From Rossellomorea aquimaris (lineage in GTDB: Bacteria; Bacillota; Bacilli; Bacillales; Bacillaceae_B), in the NCBI RefSeq assembly GCF_020171925.1, contig NZ_JAIVAR010000001.1, positions 1,054,001 through 1,118,000 of the forward strand: a stretch of DNA of 64,000 bases. Direction: 5' to 3'. The translations under genes were made by a program, and so were the position numbers. The notes below the pieces were generated by a model. That model was given only the letters and a program-made list of their open reading frames with translations, searched no databases and was not told where the DNA came from. This document shows, one piece after another, positions 14,560-23,346 of this stretch (position 1 is the stretch's first letter; every line of letters begins with the position of its first letter).

Positions 14560-15138
14560 ATGAAGACAAATAATAAAGAAAAAATAAAAAAAGTGGCATT
14601 GAGTCTATTTGGTCAAAAAGGCTACGAGGAAACGTCCCTTCATGACATCGCAAGCGCAGTCGGCATTAAAAAGCCGTCGATTTATAATCATTTTGCAGGA
14701 AAGGAAGACATTTTCACGGCTGTTCTGGAAGACTTATTGATCACAGAAACGACCGCTTACGGGGAACTAAAGCTGAGGAAGGATGAGCCTGCAGAAAACC
14801 TGAAACGGCTCTTCGACTTATTCTGCAGCCGCTTAATGAACACGGAGGAAGCACTGCTTTGGAAACGGGTGACGTTCTTTCCGCCCGAACCGTTCAAGGA
14901 CCTGATCGAGGAGAAATTCTTTGAATTCGAGGAAACCATCACCGGCATCCTCCATAGCATCTATGAGGACGCTAAAGACTTTAGCGGCATGAAGCATTTC
15001 ACCGAGCCGGAATTCACGGCTGCCTTCCTTTGCCTTGTGGATGGGGTTTTCCTTGAGCATCATTACTACCGGGAAGACATCTTCCGTCAGCGCATGGATG
15101 CGTCCTGGAAGGTGTTCTCGTTCGGACTATTTAAATGA
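14560..15138 (+). CDS. TetR/AcrR-family repressor of the adjacent SMR genes
   Basis: This 192-residue protein has an N-terminal TetR helix-turn-helix (residues 6-52: IKKVALSLFGQKGYEETSLH, then SAVGIKKPSIYNHFAGKEDI) and a ligand-binding C-terminal domain. It is the first gene of an operon with two small multidrug resistance genes, and its own promoter contains a palindrome, so it probably represses the operon until a toxic cation binds. The arrangement of a TetR gene followed by two SMR genes matches B. subtilis yvdT-yvdS-yvdR. The start follows GGCGAGGTGAACACACC. Confidence 0.9.
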   Translation: MKTNNKEKIKKVALSLFGQKGYEETSLHDIASAVGIKKPSIYNHFAGKEDIFTAVLEDLLITETTAYGELKLRKDEPAENLKRLFDLFCSRLMNTEEALLWKRVTFFPPEPFKDLIEEKFFEFEETITGILHSIYEDAKDFSGMKHFTEPEFTAAFLCLVDGVFLEHHYYREDIFRQRMDASWKVFSFGLFK

Positions 15139-15154
15139 AAAGGAGGATGACCAC

Positions 15155-15517
15155 ATGGGTTGGATTTATGTCATCATCGGAGGGCTCCTCGAAATCGGCT
15201 GGGCAACGGGACTTTCGTTGTCAAAAGGATTTACAGAGCCTCTTCCAAGTATCATCACAGCAGTCCTGATTGTCATCAGCTTTTATTTCTTCTCGACAAG
15301 CATGAGGCTCCTGCCGATTGGCACCGCCTACGCAGTCTTTACCGGAATCGGCGCTGCCGGGACGGCCATCGTCGGGATGACCTTTCTTCAAGAAGACGTG
15401 AGTGTTATGAAAATTGCATTTATCATCCTTCTACTATTTGGCGTCATCGGGCTCAAAATGAGTGATAAAGAGAACAAGGAAGAAAGGGGGACGACAGAAT
15501 GGCCTGGATCACATTGA
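15155..15517 (+). CDS. Small multidrug resistance (SMR) efflux subunit 1
   Basis: This 120-residue protein has four hydrophobic helices and the essential membrane-embedded glutamate E13 (WIYVIIGGLLEIGW), which couples proton entry to export of cationic compounds. The signature GTAYAVFTGIGAAGTAIVGM of helix 3 is present. AAAAGGAGGATGACCAC precedes the ATG at 15155; the longer upstream frame lies inside tetR. The stop overlaps the start of the second SMR gene by 19 bases. Paired SMR proteins of this type (YvdS/YvdR, YkkC/YkkD) work as heterodimers. It also has a hydrophilic C-terminal tail (DKENKEERGTTEWPGSH). Confidence 0.92.
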   Translation: MGWIYVIIGGLLEIGWATGLSLSKGFTEPLPSIITAVLIVISFYFFSTSMRLLPIGTAYAVFTGIGAAGTAIVGMTFLQEDVSVMKIAFIILLLFGVIGLKMSDKENKEERGTTEWPGSH

Positions 15518-15813
15518 TCGCAGCCGGCTTTTCGGAAGTGGTGATGGTCACGTTCATGAAGCTTTCTGATGGCTATAAGAAGCTGGTTCCATCCTTCATC
15601 AGCTTTGCGGCCGGAGCACTGAGCTTTTATCTTTTATCCTTGTCCCTCATCCATATCCCAGTCTCAACTGGATACGGCATTTGGACAGGAATCGGTTCGG
15701 CGGGTGCCGTCTTGATCGGGATGCTCTTTTTCAAGGAAGAAAAAAATCCTTCACGCCTGTTTTTCATCAGTTTGATCATCTTAAGCATCATCGGGCTTAA
15801 GATCGTATCTTGA
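15499..15813 (+). CDS. Small multidrug resistance (SMR) efflux subunit 2
   Basis: This 104-residue SMR protein has four helices and the key glutamate E13 (WITLIAAGFSEVVMV). It is closely related in plan to the upstream gene (helix 3: GYGIWTGIGSAGAVLIGMLF). Its start overlaps the end of that gene by 19 bases, which favours equal production of the two subunits and an obligate heterodimer, inserted in opposite orientations as known for such pairs. No guanidine (ykkC) riboswitch is visible upstream, and control seems to be by the TetR protein. A terminator follows at 15822-15855. Confidence 0.92.
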   Translation: MAWITLIAAGFSEVVMVTFMKLSDGYKKLVPSFISFAAGALSFYLLSLSLIHIPVSTGYGIWTGIGSAGAVLIGMLFFKEEKNPSRLFFISLIILSIIGLKIVS

Positions 15814-15821
15814 TCAATAGG

Positions 15822-15855
15822 AAAAAGTCTGGGGAGCGTTTCTCCAGACTTTTTC
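15822..15855. terminator. Bidirectional terminator
   Basis: AAAAAGTCTGG-GAG pairs with CTC-CCAGACTTTTT around a short loop. It serves the SMR genes (plus) and the germination operon (minus), whose last stop codon lies four bases away. Confidence 0.85.
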
Positions 15856-15858
15856 TTT

Positions 15859-16962
15859 TTAATTGATGATTCCATGACCGACAACCTTCGTCTCGATCTT
15901 TGGGATGATTGTAATCTTAGGATACTCCTCTTCCCAATCGACTTTCTTCCATGTATCAGGATGGAAAGCGATCAGTTCCCTGCCAATCCCGAACACATCG
16001 CTATTCGCCGTTTGAAGGGTTTGGATCAATTTTTTTGACCGTTTCGACAAGTCCTTCTGGATTTTCCCATTGATTTCTTTTATCGTCTTTGCTTCTGCCA
16101 GTTTGTCTGCTGGGAATTCACTGATGCTAATACCAGCCTTCATAATGATTTCAACCTTGATATTACTAGGGTCATCTGAAATGATTTTCATCTTTGACTT
16201 CGGTTTAACGACATTATAAGTCACATAATCATCAAGTGACGTATCGTTTTCAGTGTCCATTTTCGTCACGAACCTGGATACCTTTGCTTTTTTACCCGTC
16301 ATTAGGAGGAATAGTGTGGTATCAGAAATGCTGATTTTTCCGGTCATGGCATGTTTATGGAACATTGCACTCCCTTCCAATTCCACTTCTCCATTTTCGA
16401 GTGTAATCAGCGGGAGGATAAAGTCCTTTCCCTCGTCGAACATCAGTGTGCAGATTGATTGTAGATTATACTTATCAATCTCCGTAGACTTTTCCCCGCT
16501 TTTGATCAGTTCGAGCAGAAACTCTGCAATCAGCGTGTTCTTTTGATCCAACTTTGAAAGAATATCCGCTCCCATCCCTTCTGAGATGACCAGTTTAGAA
16601 GAGATGCTACTGCTGGGATCACGGTACAAAATATCGAGGAACTGATAGATGTCTTTTTTTGCAAGGTCCTCACCCATGATAAAAACCCGGTTCTTCGAAG
16701 GCTCAAGGGTCCCCGACACTTTCCGGTCCATCTTGATCCTTGTTTCCCTTATCGTTCTCCCGCTATCCTGAATTTCCACATTGGTTGGAAATTCTCCTTG
16801 GAAATCCCTTACGATGGCGGTCGTTAAGATTCTATTGTCCTCCATTAAGTCAAAGGACGAAGCATACACTAGCCTGCCGTCCTTTAATAATCGCTGATTC
16901 CAACAGCCGGTCAAAGACAAATGAACGAATAGTAAAACAATGGCAAGTACTAGCTTTTTCAT
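15859..16962 (-). CDS. gerC: GerC-family spore germination lipoprotein
   Basis: This 367-residue protein has a signal peptide and lipobox LTGC (residues 17-20, C20 lipidated), then the family opening CWNQRLLKDGRLVYASSFD. The family is a three-domain extracytoplasmic lipoprotein in the inner spore membrane, needed for germinant receptor assembly and signalling. The start overlaps the end of the gerB-like gene by four bases. It is the last gene of a complete A-B-C operon. The symbol is the generic family name; the specific germinant is unknown. Confidence 0.9.
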   Translation of the reverse strand: MKKLVLAIVLLFVHLSLTGCWNQRLLKDGRLVYASSFDLMEDNRILTTAIVRDFQGEFPTNVEIQDSGRTIRETRIKMDRKVSGTLEPSKNRVFIMGEDLAKKDIYQFLDILYRDPSSSISSKLVISEGMGADILSKLDQKNTLIAEFLLELIKSGEKSTEIDKYNLQSICTLMFDEGKDFILPLITLENGEVELEGSAMFHKHAMTGKISISDTTLFLLMTGKKAKVSRFVTKMDTENDTSLDDYVTYNVVKPKSKMKIISDDPSNIKVEIIMKAGISISEFPADKLAEAKTIKEINGKIQKDLSKRSKKLIQTLQTANSDVFGIGRELIAFHPDTWKKVDWEEEYPKITIIPKIETKVVGHGIIN

Positions 16963-18068
16963 GCTCCATCACTCTCCTCTTTCTTGAAAATCAGAGACAC
17001 ACCCAGCATCAGGACCGGCAAGGCAAGCACGAACAACCAAGATACTTTCAATACCCATGTACTCAGCAACTCCACTTGCTGCTCATCATGTGGAAATAGT
17101 GCAATGGTGAACGAAATGAGAGTAAGGATGACTGCACAGTATCCCCGCTTATAAAAACGCTTGCCCTTGAACCAATGGCTGCAGCTTTCTGTACAAAGAA
17201 ACAAATAGCTGGTCAAGGAGGTGATGACGCTCACAATCCAGAGTGATGCAAATAGCAGGTCGATTCTTTCAATGACCTGGAAATACAGCGATTTTACATA
17301 GTAAAGGACAGGCTGCGGAACAATCTTCAATTCCTCTGGACTGAATGTGACAAGGCTCACGATGGTTAGGAACGTATATATGATCGTCGTAATTCCGTTG
17401 GCAGCAGTTGCTGCCTTAAGGATCGATCCCGCGCCGTTCCCTTTGAAATTAGGATACAGGATGAGAATCAATTCAAACCCGAGCATGGAGAAATAGGCTT
17501 CCTTCGCCCCCTTCAAGATCGTGAGCCCCCCCGATGCGCCCATCGGGAATAGATAGCGCCAATCCACCGGATAAATGAATAGTACCAGTGTGGATATGAT
17601 GATCAATAATACAATCAGTGCTGAAACCACAACAAAGACGTTGCTGATATCCTGCACCTTTTCTTTCCCAATATAAATTGTTGGGATGAGTAGGAGGAGC
17701 ATGATCACCCATTTCGGGGTAAGCGTAAGCGACCAGGACTGCATGATGCCTGCCGCCGACACGAGAATCAAACTGACGACCAGGATACCATATACGAGGT
17801 ACCCGCCATTGATCAAACTTCCAACCATCTTCCCGAAGAGCTGACTTGAATACTGGAACAGGGACTGCGATGGGAATCGCTTCCCGAGCAGCCAGAGAAG
17901 GATGATGATGACTTGAACGGCCACCCCCGCAATCAATACCGACATCCACGCATCTTGTTTCGACACCGAATGCACGTTGAAAGGAAGGCCAAGTACCCCG
18001 ACACCGATCTGGGTCTGGATGATGAAAAACGTCAATTGTGCCGATGCAAGCTTATTGGTTTTTTTCAT
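16959..18068 (-). CDS. gerB: GerB-family spore germination membrane subunit
   Basis: This protein of about 369 residues has ten or so helices (KLASAQLTFFIIQTQIGVGV near the N-terminus), the amino acid permease-like GerB type that binds germinant in the inner spore membrane. The start is put at 18068 because GGGGATGG precedes it. The longer frame to 18116 overlaps far into the gerA-like gene. Its 17-base overlap with that gene indicates coupled translation in the order A-B-C. The germinant cannot be predicted. Confidence 0.9.
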   Translation of the reverse strand: MKKTNKLASAQLTFFIIQTQIGVGVLGLPFNVHSVSKQDAWMSVLIAGVAVQVIIILLWLLGKRFPSQSLFQYSSQLFGKMVGSLINGGYLVYGILVVSLILVSAAGIMQSWSLTLTPKWVIMLLLLIPTIYIGKEKVQDISNVFVVVSALIVLLIIISTLVLFIYPVDWRYLFPMGASGGLTILKGAKEAYFSMLGFELILILYPNFKGNGAGSILKAATAANGITTIIYTFLTIVSLVTFSPEELKIVPQPVLYYVKSLYFQVIERIDLLFASLWIVSVITSLTSYLFLCTESCSHWFKGKRFYKRGYCAVILTLISFTIALFPHDEQQVELLSTWVLKVSWLFVLALPVLMLGVSLIFKKEESDGA

Positions 18069-19581
18069 CTTGTTTCCATCCCCTTGAGGTCGATGCCCTC
18101 CAATTGTACTTTGCATTGACTTCCTTCGGCCGTTCCTTGTTCATCCATACGGGTACGCGAATCAGTACGTCCTTCAGCCTTCCGATGTCGAGTGGTGCGA
18201 CGGGATACAGGTAAGGGTGCCCGAGTGATTTAAGCTTAGACATATGAATGAAGATGAGCATCAAACCAATGACAATTCCGAAGATCCCGAACAATGCCGC
18301 CATCAGCATGAGAGGGAATCCCAATATCCTAATTGAAGTACTCAGTTCATTCGAAGGGATGACAAAGGACGATATTGCAGTAATGGCAACGACAATGACC
18401 ATTGTATTCGACACCAGGTTCGCTTCAACAACCGCCGTCCCGATGACGAGACCGCCGACGACCCCGATCGTCTGGGCAATCGGGTTCGGCAACCGGATCG
18501 ATGCCTCCCGAAGTAGCTCGAGAGTCAGTTGCATGATCATTGCTTCGATCAGCGGAGGAAAAGGCACATACTCAAGTGAACTTTTAATGGAGAAAATGAT
18601 CTCTACAGGAATGATTTCATAGTTGAATGAAATGACCGCAATGTAAAAAGCAGGCAGGCAGAGCGCAATGATGAAGCTGAACAACCTCACAAGTCGAAAG
18701 AAGGAACTGATGAACGAGCGGTTATTATAGTCTTCCGCCGTCTGCATAAAACTGAAAAATGTAATCGGAAAAATTAATACGGTCGGACTTCCCTCCATGA
18801 CGAGGGCGACCCTTCCTTCCATCAGGTTCGCTGCAACCCGGTCCGGCCTTTCCGTGTTTAGGTACTGAGGAAATGGTGAAAATGAATTGTCTTCCAAGAA
18901 TTCCTCGAAATAGCCAGGAGATTGAATCGAATCAGCTTTGATATAACTGATTCGATTTTTTATCCGGTCCAAGATTTCGGGATCGGTCAATTCAGAAATA
19001 TAGACCAAGGCATATTTCGTAGTCGTTGTGTCCCCTACCGTTGCATAGTTGACCGTCACTCTTCTACTAGAAATCCTTTCCCTTATATAATGGATATTCT
19101 TCGTAATGCTTTCTTCAAAGCCCTGGTGAGAACCCCTGATTACTTTTTCGTTATGGGGCTCATGCAGAGAGTCATCGATCTCAGGCATGCTTACCAGGTA
19201 CATCCTGTTCTCCTCTTCTGTCAGAATCAAACAGTGCCCGTCCACCATCGCGTCCATGGCTTCTGCCTTGTTTTTGATTTCAACGAGGGAATTGGCACTG
19301 ATGACATCCTGTACCTTGCCCGTTTTTTTCTCATTGATCGGTTTGATAATGTACGTTTGCATGTTCAAGTTATCGATGACCGAATCAATAAATAGAATGA
19401 CTAGGCGTTTGTCATTAAACTCCAGCTGGCGTAATTTTAGATCATCCGTATAGAAAAATCCCTCTTTAATCTCTTTGATACGTTCGTCAAGGTCATGAAC
19501 AACAAGCTTTTCGGGTTCCGGCTGGTGGGACTCGATAAGCTTCTTGACTTTACGTCTATTCTTTATTTCCCATCCGTCCAT
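18052..19581 (-). CDS. gerA: GerA-family spore germination protein
   Basis: This 509-residue protein has the usual large hydrophilic N-terminal part (about residues 1-285), with an Asp/Glu-rich linker, then four or five membrane helices (about 290-460) with the conserved FLRLVRLFSFIIALCLPAFY-like region and PFPPLIEAMIMQLTLELLRE. GerA subunits form the signalling scaffold of germinant receptors in the inner spore membrane. It is the first gene of the operon, overlapping the gerB-like gene. The start ATG follows GAAGGTGTTCAT. The upstream intergenic region is only 72 bases, and I could not find a convincing forespore promoter there. Confidence 0.92.
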   Translation of the reverse strand: MDGWEIKNRRKVKKLIESHQPEPEKLVVHDLDERIKEIKEGFFYTDDLKLRQLEFNDKRLVILFIDSVIDNLNMQTYIIKPINEKKTGKVQDVISANSLVEIKNKAEAMDAMVDGHCLILTEEENRMYLVSMPEIDDSLHEPHNEKVIRGSHQGFEESITKNIHYIRERISSRRVTVNYATVGDTTTTKYALVYISELTDPEILDRIKNRISYIKADSIQSPGYFEEFLEDNSFSPFPQYLNTERPDRVAANLMEGRVALVMEGSPTVLIFPITFFSFMQTAEDYNNRSFISSFFRLVRLFSFIIALCLPAFYIAVISFNYEIIPVEIIFSIKSSLEYVPFPPLIEAMIMQLTLELLREASIRLPNPIAQTIGVVGGLVIGTAVVEANLVSNTMVIVVAITAISSFVIPSNELSTSIRILGFPLMLMAALFGIFGIVIGLMLIFIHMSKLKSLGHPYLYPVAPLDIGRLKDVLIRVPVWMNKERPKEVNAKYNWRASTSRGWKQDEKNQ

Positions 19582-19653
19582 ATGAACACCTTCAATTAGT
19601 CTAGTTTGTTCATAGGTTTACCGGAAGTGGAACAATTATGCATTCCCTTCTTT

Positions 19654-20430
19654 TCAAGGATGCTCGATTGGGAGTGTATGTCCCCAAACGCGTTCAAGGA
19701 TGGTGATGAAACAGTCATCGTACGCGGCCATTTCCAACTCCTCTTGTTTATGTTTTCTCTTTAGAAGTGACTCAACACGCTCGATGCCTTCTGTTGCACA
19801 GCTCATGAAAAGCGAAGCATCACCTATCTCGCTCTTACCCGATTTTTTCAAGGTGATCAGGTCTTCGATCTCCCTTTTCAAAGTAGCGTCTAGAGCTAAA
19901 GCCCTCATCATCCGATTGATGCAGTTCGGCGGGAACGTGCCAAAGGTTTCAATCCACTCACAGGCAAGAAGCGGCCTTGCGACATTCAAATAATCCTTTG
20001 GTCGCTTTCTTCTCTCTGCCAGTTGTAGATTTTGTTTCGCCATTCGATGATAATGGTTCAATGCCGTGAACAGGGAAAAACTCTTTTCACTAAGCATCCG
20101 TAATTCCTGTAAAGCTTCATGCTCCAAGAATACTTGATCTGACTTTAACCATTCGAGGATCGATGGGTTCGACTTGTACAGTAGAAAAAACGTTTTCTTC
20201 AAATCCCACCCCACAAACTCAAATGGATCTTCTTTCCTTTCAATGACATCTCTTCTCTGCTGAATCGATAAATAATGGCGAACTGGGTGGACATAAATGA
20301 AACGGATATCATAGTCACTGTCATCTGATTCGTAGCCCCACGCCCTGCTGCCCGCATCGACGGCATAAAGGATAATGATCCCGTACTCCACCTCGATCCT
20401 ATCCAATTCGTTACGTATCCTTTGTTCCAT
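19654..20430 (-). CDS. Nucleotidyltransferase-superfamily protein (RlaP/YcgL-like)
   Basis: This 258-residue protein has the nucleotidyltransferase core GSRAWGYESDDSDYDIRFIY (residues 27-46). The Gly-Ser and the acidic pair D-x-D correspond to the metal-binding triad of the Pol-beta-type fold. The C-terminal region is helical. The group (COG3541, B. subtilis YcgL) is predicted to transfer a nucleotide to RNA or protein; targets are unknown. The ATG follows AAAGGGGGTAGTTCAG. It lies 72 bases upstream of the gerA start on the same strand with no terminator visible, so read-through into the ger operon is possible. Confidence 0.85.
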   Translation of the reverse strand: MEQRIRNELDRIEVEYGIIILYAVDAGSRAWGYESDDSDYDIRFIYVHPVRHYLSIQQRRDVIERKEDPFEFVGWDLKKTFFLLYKSNPSILEWLKSDQVFLEHEALQELRMLSEKSFSLFTALNHYHRMAKQNLQLAERRKRPKDYLNVARPLLACEWIETFGTFPPNCINRMMRALALDATLKREIEDLITLKKSGKSEIGDASLFMSCATEGIERVESLLKRKHKQEELEMAAYDDCFITILERVWGHTLPIEHP

Positions 20431-20560
20431 CTGAACTACCCCCTTTCCCGAAAGATTGTAGTAGTAGTTTAACCACTCCGTTTGTTATACTAATAGGAAA
20501 CACTTAACATCGACATACATATCAATTTATAAAAAGAAATTACTACTTGAGGTGAAACGA

Positions 20561-21664
20561 TTGAACAGGAAGAAATTTTATTCATGGAGCCTGCAGATCC
20601 TCGTCATCTTGACGATCATTTACGTAGGCACGAAAATCTCATTTTTATTCCAGCCGATCGGCGTCTTATTCTCCACGCTATTCTTCCCGATCATCATTGC
20701 AGGGTTTTTCTATTTCTTATTGAACCCCCTCGTGAACTTGCTCGAGAAGGCGAAGCTCCCAAGGACACTTGCCATCATCGTGCTTTATGCGCTCATCATC
20801 GGGCTCATCACCTTGATCATCGGAAACATCGCACCTGTCATTTCAAGACAGATCACCGGCTTGACCAATCAACTTCCAGAGTATGTGAAGCAGACGAGGG
20901 ATTTTATCGAATACTTGTCTCAAACAGATCAGTTCAAATGGATGATGAACCAGGAATATGTATCTCTCAAGGATATTGAAAATCAACTTGCTGATTTCGC
21001 CAATACGCTTCCAGACAATATCACAGCGGGGATCACTGGCTTTCTTAGCATATTGACGAATATCGCTATCACGATTGTGACCGTTCCTTTCCTATTATTC
21101 TTCATGTTCAAGGATGGGCATAAGCTTCCAAAGGCGATTTCGCGATTCCTTCCCCCTTCCTATCGTGAAGAAGGTTTGAAAACATTGAAGGATACAAATG
21201 AGACGCTTGCTGCCTATATCCAGGGCCAACTGTTAGTCGCGTTATTCGTCGGGACCCTTACATTCATCGGCTACTTGATCATCGGACTTCCATTCGCTCT
21301 CGTCATGGCCTTGATCGGTGCCGTCACGAACATCATCCCATACGTCGGACCGTTCCTCGGTGCAGCACCGGCCGTCATCGTTGCACTGTTCGATTCCCCG
21401 ACGAAGGCAATCCTTGTCATCGTCGTCATTACGATTGCACAGCAAATCGAAGGAAATGTCTTATCCCCCCTCATCTTGGGGAAACGGCTTGATACTCATC
21501 CAGCCACCATCATCATCTTATTGCTTGTGGCAGGAAACCTGGCAGGGATTCTCGGCATGATCCTCGCCATCCCGACATACGCGGTAGCGAAAACAATCAT
21601 CCTCAACCTCGTCAAGTTCATTAAACTGCGCCGTTCGGGCTTTGATGAACCTAGGCAGGAATGA
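20561..21664 (+). CDS. AI-2E family transporter
   Basis: This 367-residue inner membrane protein has six to eight helices (KLPRTLAIIVLYALIIGLIT, then NITAGITGFLSILTNIAITI, later GLPFALVMALIGAVTNIIPY). The family pattern of short N-terminal helices, a central loop region (residues about 100-150) and a C-terminal NIIPYVGPFLGAAPAVIVAL block is clear. AI-2E transporters export autoinducer-2, or in some members Na+(Li+)/H+. The TTG start at 20561 follows GAGGTGAAACGA better than the GTG nine bases earlier. The unit ends at the terminator at 21692. The substrate is not established. Confidence 0.88.
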   Translation: MNRKKFYSWSLQILVILTIIYVGTKISFLFQPIGVLFSTLFFPIIIAGFFYFLLNPLVNLLEKAKLPRTLAIIVLYALIIGLITLIIGNIAPVISRQITGLTNQLPEYVKQTRDFIEYLSQTDQFKWMMNQEYVSLKDIENQLADFANTLPDNITAGITGFLSILTNIAITIVTVPFLLFFMFKDGHKLPKAISRFLPPSYREEGLKTLKDTNETLAAYIQGQLLVALFVGTLTFIGYLIIGLPFALVMALIGAVTNIIPYVGPFLGAAPAVIVALFDSPTKAILVIVVITIAQQIEGNVLSPLILGKRLDTHPATIIILLLVAGNLAGILGMILAIPTYAVAKTIILNLVKFIKLRRSGFDEPRQE

Positions 21665-21691
21665 GTTGAATAGGGGCTGTCCAATAGTTTG

Positions 21692-21720
21692 AAGCTGTCG
21701 ACTTTGTCGGCGGCTTTTTT
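21692..21720 (+). terminator. Rho-independent terminator
   Basis: AAGCTGTCGAC / GTCGGCGGCTT pair over 11 positions (including three G-U) around loop TTT, followed by a T-run. It closes the AI-2E transporter gene. Confidence 0.82.
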
Positions 21721-21982
21721 CATTGTGGTTGGGAAGTTGTATTAAAGAGGGGGCAGGTTTTGTAAGGGTTCATGGTTTGGTGATGGTCGCTATTTTACTG
21801 TCTTAGAAGTAGGTCGGTGACCGTTTTTCAACGTGAAACCTTTAAGTAGCCTGGAAAGACGGTTGGTTTTTCTAATGGGGGGCGGTTATGGTAAAGAAGG
21901 TTCGGTGGTTTTGTTGTTTGAAAAGGTATTTGCAGGTAAATTAGCGGTAGTTCGATGTAGTTTAATCTCAATTTGGGAGGAT

Positions 21983-22330
21983 ATGATTTTTTTGAAGGAT
22001 TATGGTCCCTTTTTAGGGGAAATTAATCATCCTACCTGAAGAATTATGGTCCTTTTCGGGAAAATTGAAGAATTATAGTCCTTTTTTAGGAAAATATGAT
22101 TCGTTCCTGAAGATTTATAGTGCTTTTTCGGGAAATTATTATCCGTTCCTGAAGATATATAGTGCTTTATTAAGAAAATTACAACCCTTTCTGAAGAATT
22201 ATGCTGCCTTTCAGGAAAATATGATCCTTTCTGAAGATTTATGCTCCTTTTTGGAAAAATATGATCCTAATTGCGGATTTATGCTCCTATTTGAAGATTT
22301 ATGATCCTTTTTAGAATTATATGCTCTTTT
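21983..22330. repeat. Degenerate 20-21-bp tandem repeat array
   Basis: Six units at 22201-22320 are exactly 20 bases each (for example ATGATCCTTTCTGAAGATTT and ATGCTCCTTTTTGGAAAAAT). Upstream units back to about 21983 are 20-23 bases and more diverged, with alternating GAAGATTT and GGGAAATT ends. The region 21725-21980 before it shows no supported gene. The open frames inside are by-products of the repeat. The same repeat occurs at 57751-57870. Similar ends (AATGATTCTA here and GAATCATTCTA there) suggest a common boundary. Confidence 0.85.
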
Positions 22331-22401
22331 AACAATGATTCTAATGTAAGTGGAGGACCATCGACAAACAACCCTCTCCAAAAAAACCTCTACCACACAA
22401 A

Positions 22402-22424
22402 GAAAACGCCCTCCGACCAAGGGC
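22402..22424 (-). terminator. Rho-independent terminator after peptidase E
   Basis: CGCCCT / AGGGCG with a 7-base loop is followed on the minus strand by TTTTCTTTG. It lies between the repeat array and the end of the peptidase gene. Confidence 0.65.
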
Positions 22425-22448
22425 GCCATACTTAAATCTATTCCCCTA

Positions 22449-23147
22449 TCACTGACCGAGATACCTCACCGACACTTCTTCCTCCATCACACCATCCCCT
22501 TCAAGCTTGACGAAATAAGCTCGTGCTGACGGACGAGAACTGACGACAGTGTGAAGCTCCTCCCCTTGGAAATGGAGAGCTGCACCATCATCCACTCCGT
22601 AGCCCGCGAGAAGTTTCCCCTCTTTTATAAGCCGGTGATACGTCGGCCTTCTCTCCGCTTCGCCATCATAGTGCGGACTGTGGCTGCCTTTGAGAAAACC
22701 AAGGGCATTGATGACGTCAAGTTCGTCGCCGTATGAGTCCGTCACGCCTTGTTCGAACCAGCATAGTGATCCCGCACTGAGTCCACATAGGATGGTGCCG
22801 TTGTTCCATGCTTTTTCCAGTAGACGGTCGACTCCCCACTCACGCCAGAGCGCGAGCATGCTTTTCGTGTTTCCGCCACCTACGTAAATGATGTCCTTCT
22901 CCATGATAAAATCTTCAAGATCCCTTGTTGGAAGCTTGAACAGGGATAAATGGGACGGGGTACAGGAAAGCATCGAAAACGCGTGATAAAATCGTTGAAT
23001 ATACCCGTCCGCATCCCCGCTTGCCGTTGGCAGGAAACAGATTTCAGGTACATCTTTCCGAGACTGATCAAGGATGTATTGATCGAGCAGTAGGTTTTCC
23101 GGCTCCATGGAGAAGCCACCCCCACCCATGGCGATGATTTGCTTCAT
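22449..23147 (-). CDS. Peptidase E / type 1 glutamine amidotransferase-like protein
   Basis: This 232-residue cytoplasmic protein has the nucleophile elbow GLSAGS (at about residues 122-127, within ILCGLSAGSLCWFEQG) of the S51/dipeptidase E family. It also has the following GFLKGSHSPHYDG block and the N-terminal IIAMGGGGFSM. Peptidase E cleaves Asp-x dipeptides. Many Bacillus members (YgaJ type) have this shape but may not be dipeptidases, so the substrate is uncertain. It is a single gene in its own unit. Confidence 0.88.
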   Translation of the reverse strand: MKQIIAMGGGGFSMEPENLLLDQYILDQSRKDVPEICFLPTASGDADGYIQRFYHAFSMLSCTPSHLSLFKLPTRDLEDFIMEKDIIYVGGGNTKSMLALWREWGVDRLLEKAWNNGTILCGLSAGSLCWFEQGVTDSYGDELDVINALGFLKGSHSPHYDGEAERRPTYHRLIKEGKLLAGYGVDDGAALHFQGEELHTVVSSRPSARAYFVKLEGDGVMEEEVSVRYLGQ

Positions 23148-23291
23148 TTATCTTCACTCTTCCTTTCGGCCTGCGCTTTCAGGATTATTTTACCATGTAA
23201 ATTTGGAATCTTGCATACGTTTTTTTCAAAGCAGGTTTAAGATTTTTCTGTCAGGACCTAACCAATCGTCGGCATGTTGTTCAAAACAACA

Positions 23292-23333
23292 AAAAAAGCC
23301 GTTGGACTACACATCATAGTCCAACGGCTTTTG
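23292..23333. terminator. Strong terminator after the BCCT transporter
   Basis: AAAAGCCGTTGGACTA and TAGTCCAACGGCTTTT form a 16-bp perfect stem with loop CACATCA. T-runs flank it on both strands. It lies about 14 bases past the stop of the BCCT gene. Confidence 0.88.
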
Positions 23334-23346
23334 ATAGAAATAATCG

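Noticed and set aside
14372-14560. Guanidine (ykkC) riboswitch before the SMR genes
   Set aside because: No ykkC core seen; the leader is a standard promoter with a TetR-type palindrome.
15035-15154. Longer start of the first SMR gene
   Set aside because: The extension lies within tetR and lacks a ribosome binding site; the ATG at 15155 has a strong one.
22065-22304. Open frame in the 20-bp array, rich in Phe, Leu and Glu
   Set aside because: The frame is produced by the repeat itself; no ribosome binding site and no protein pattern beyond the period.
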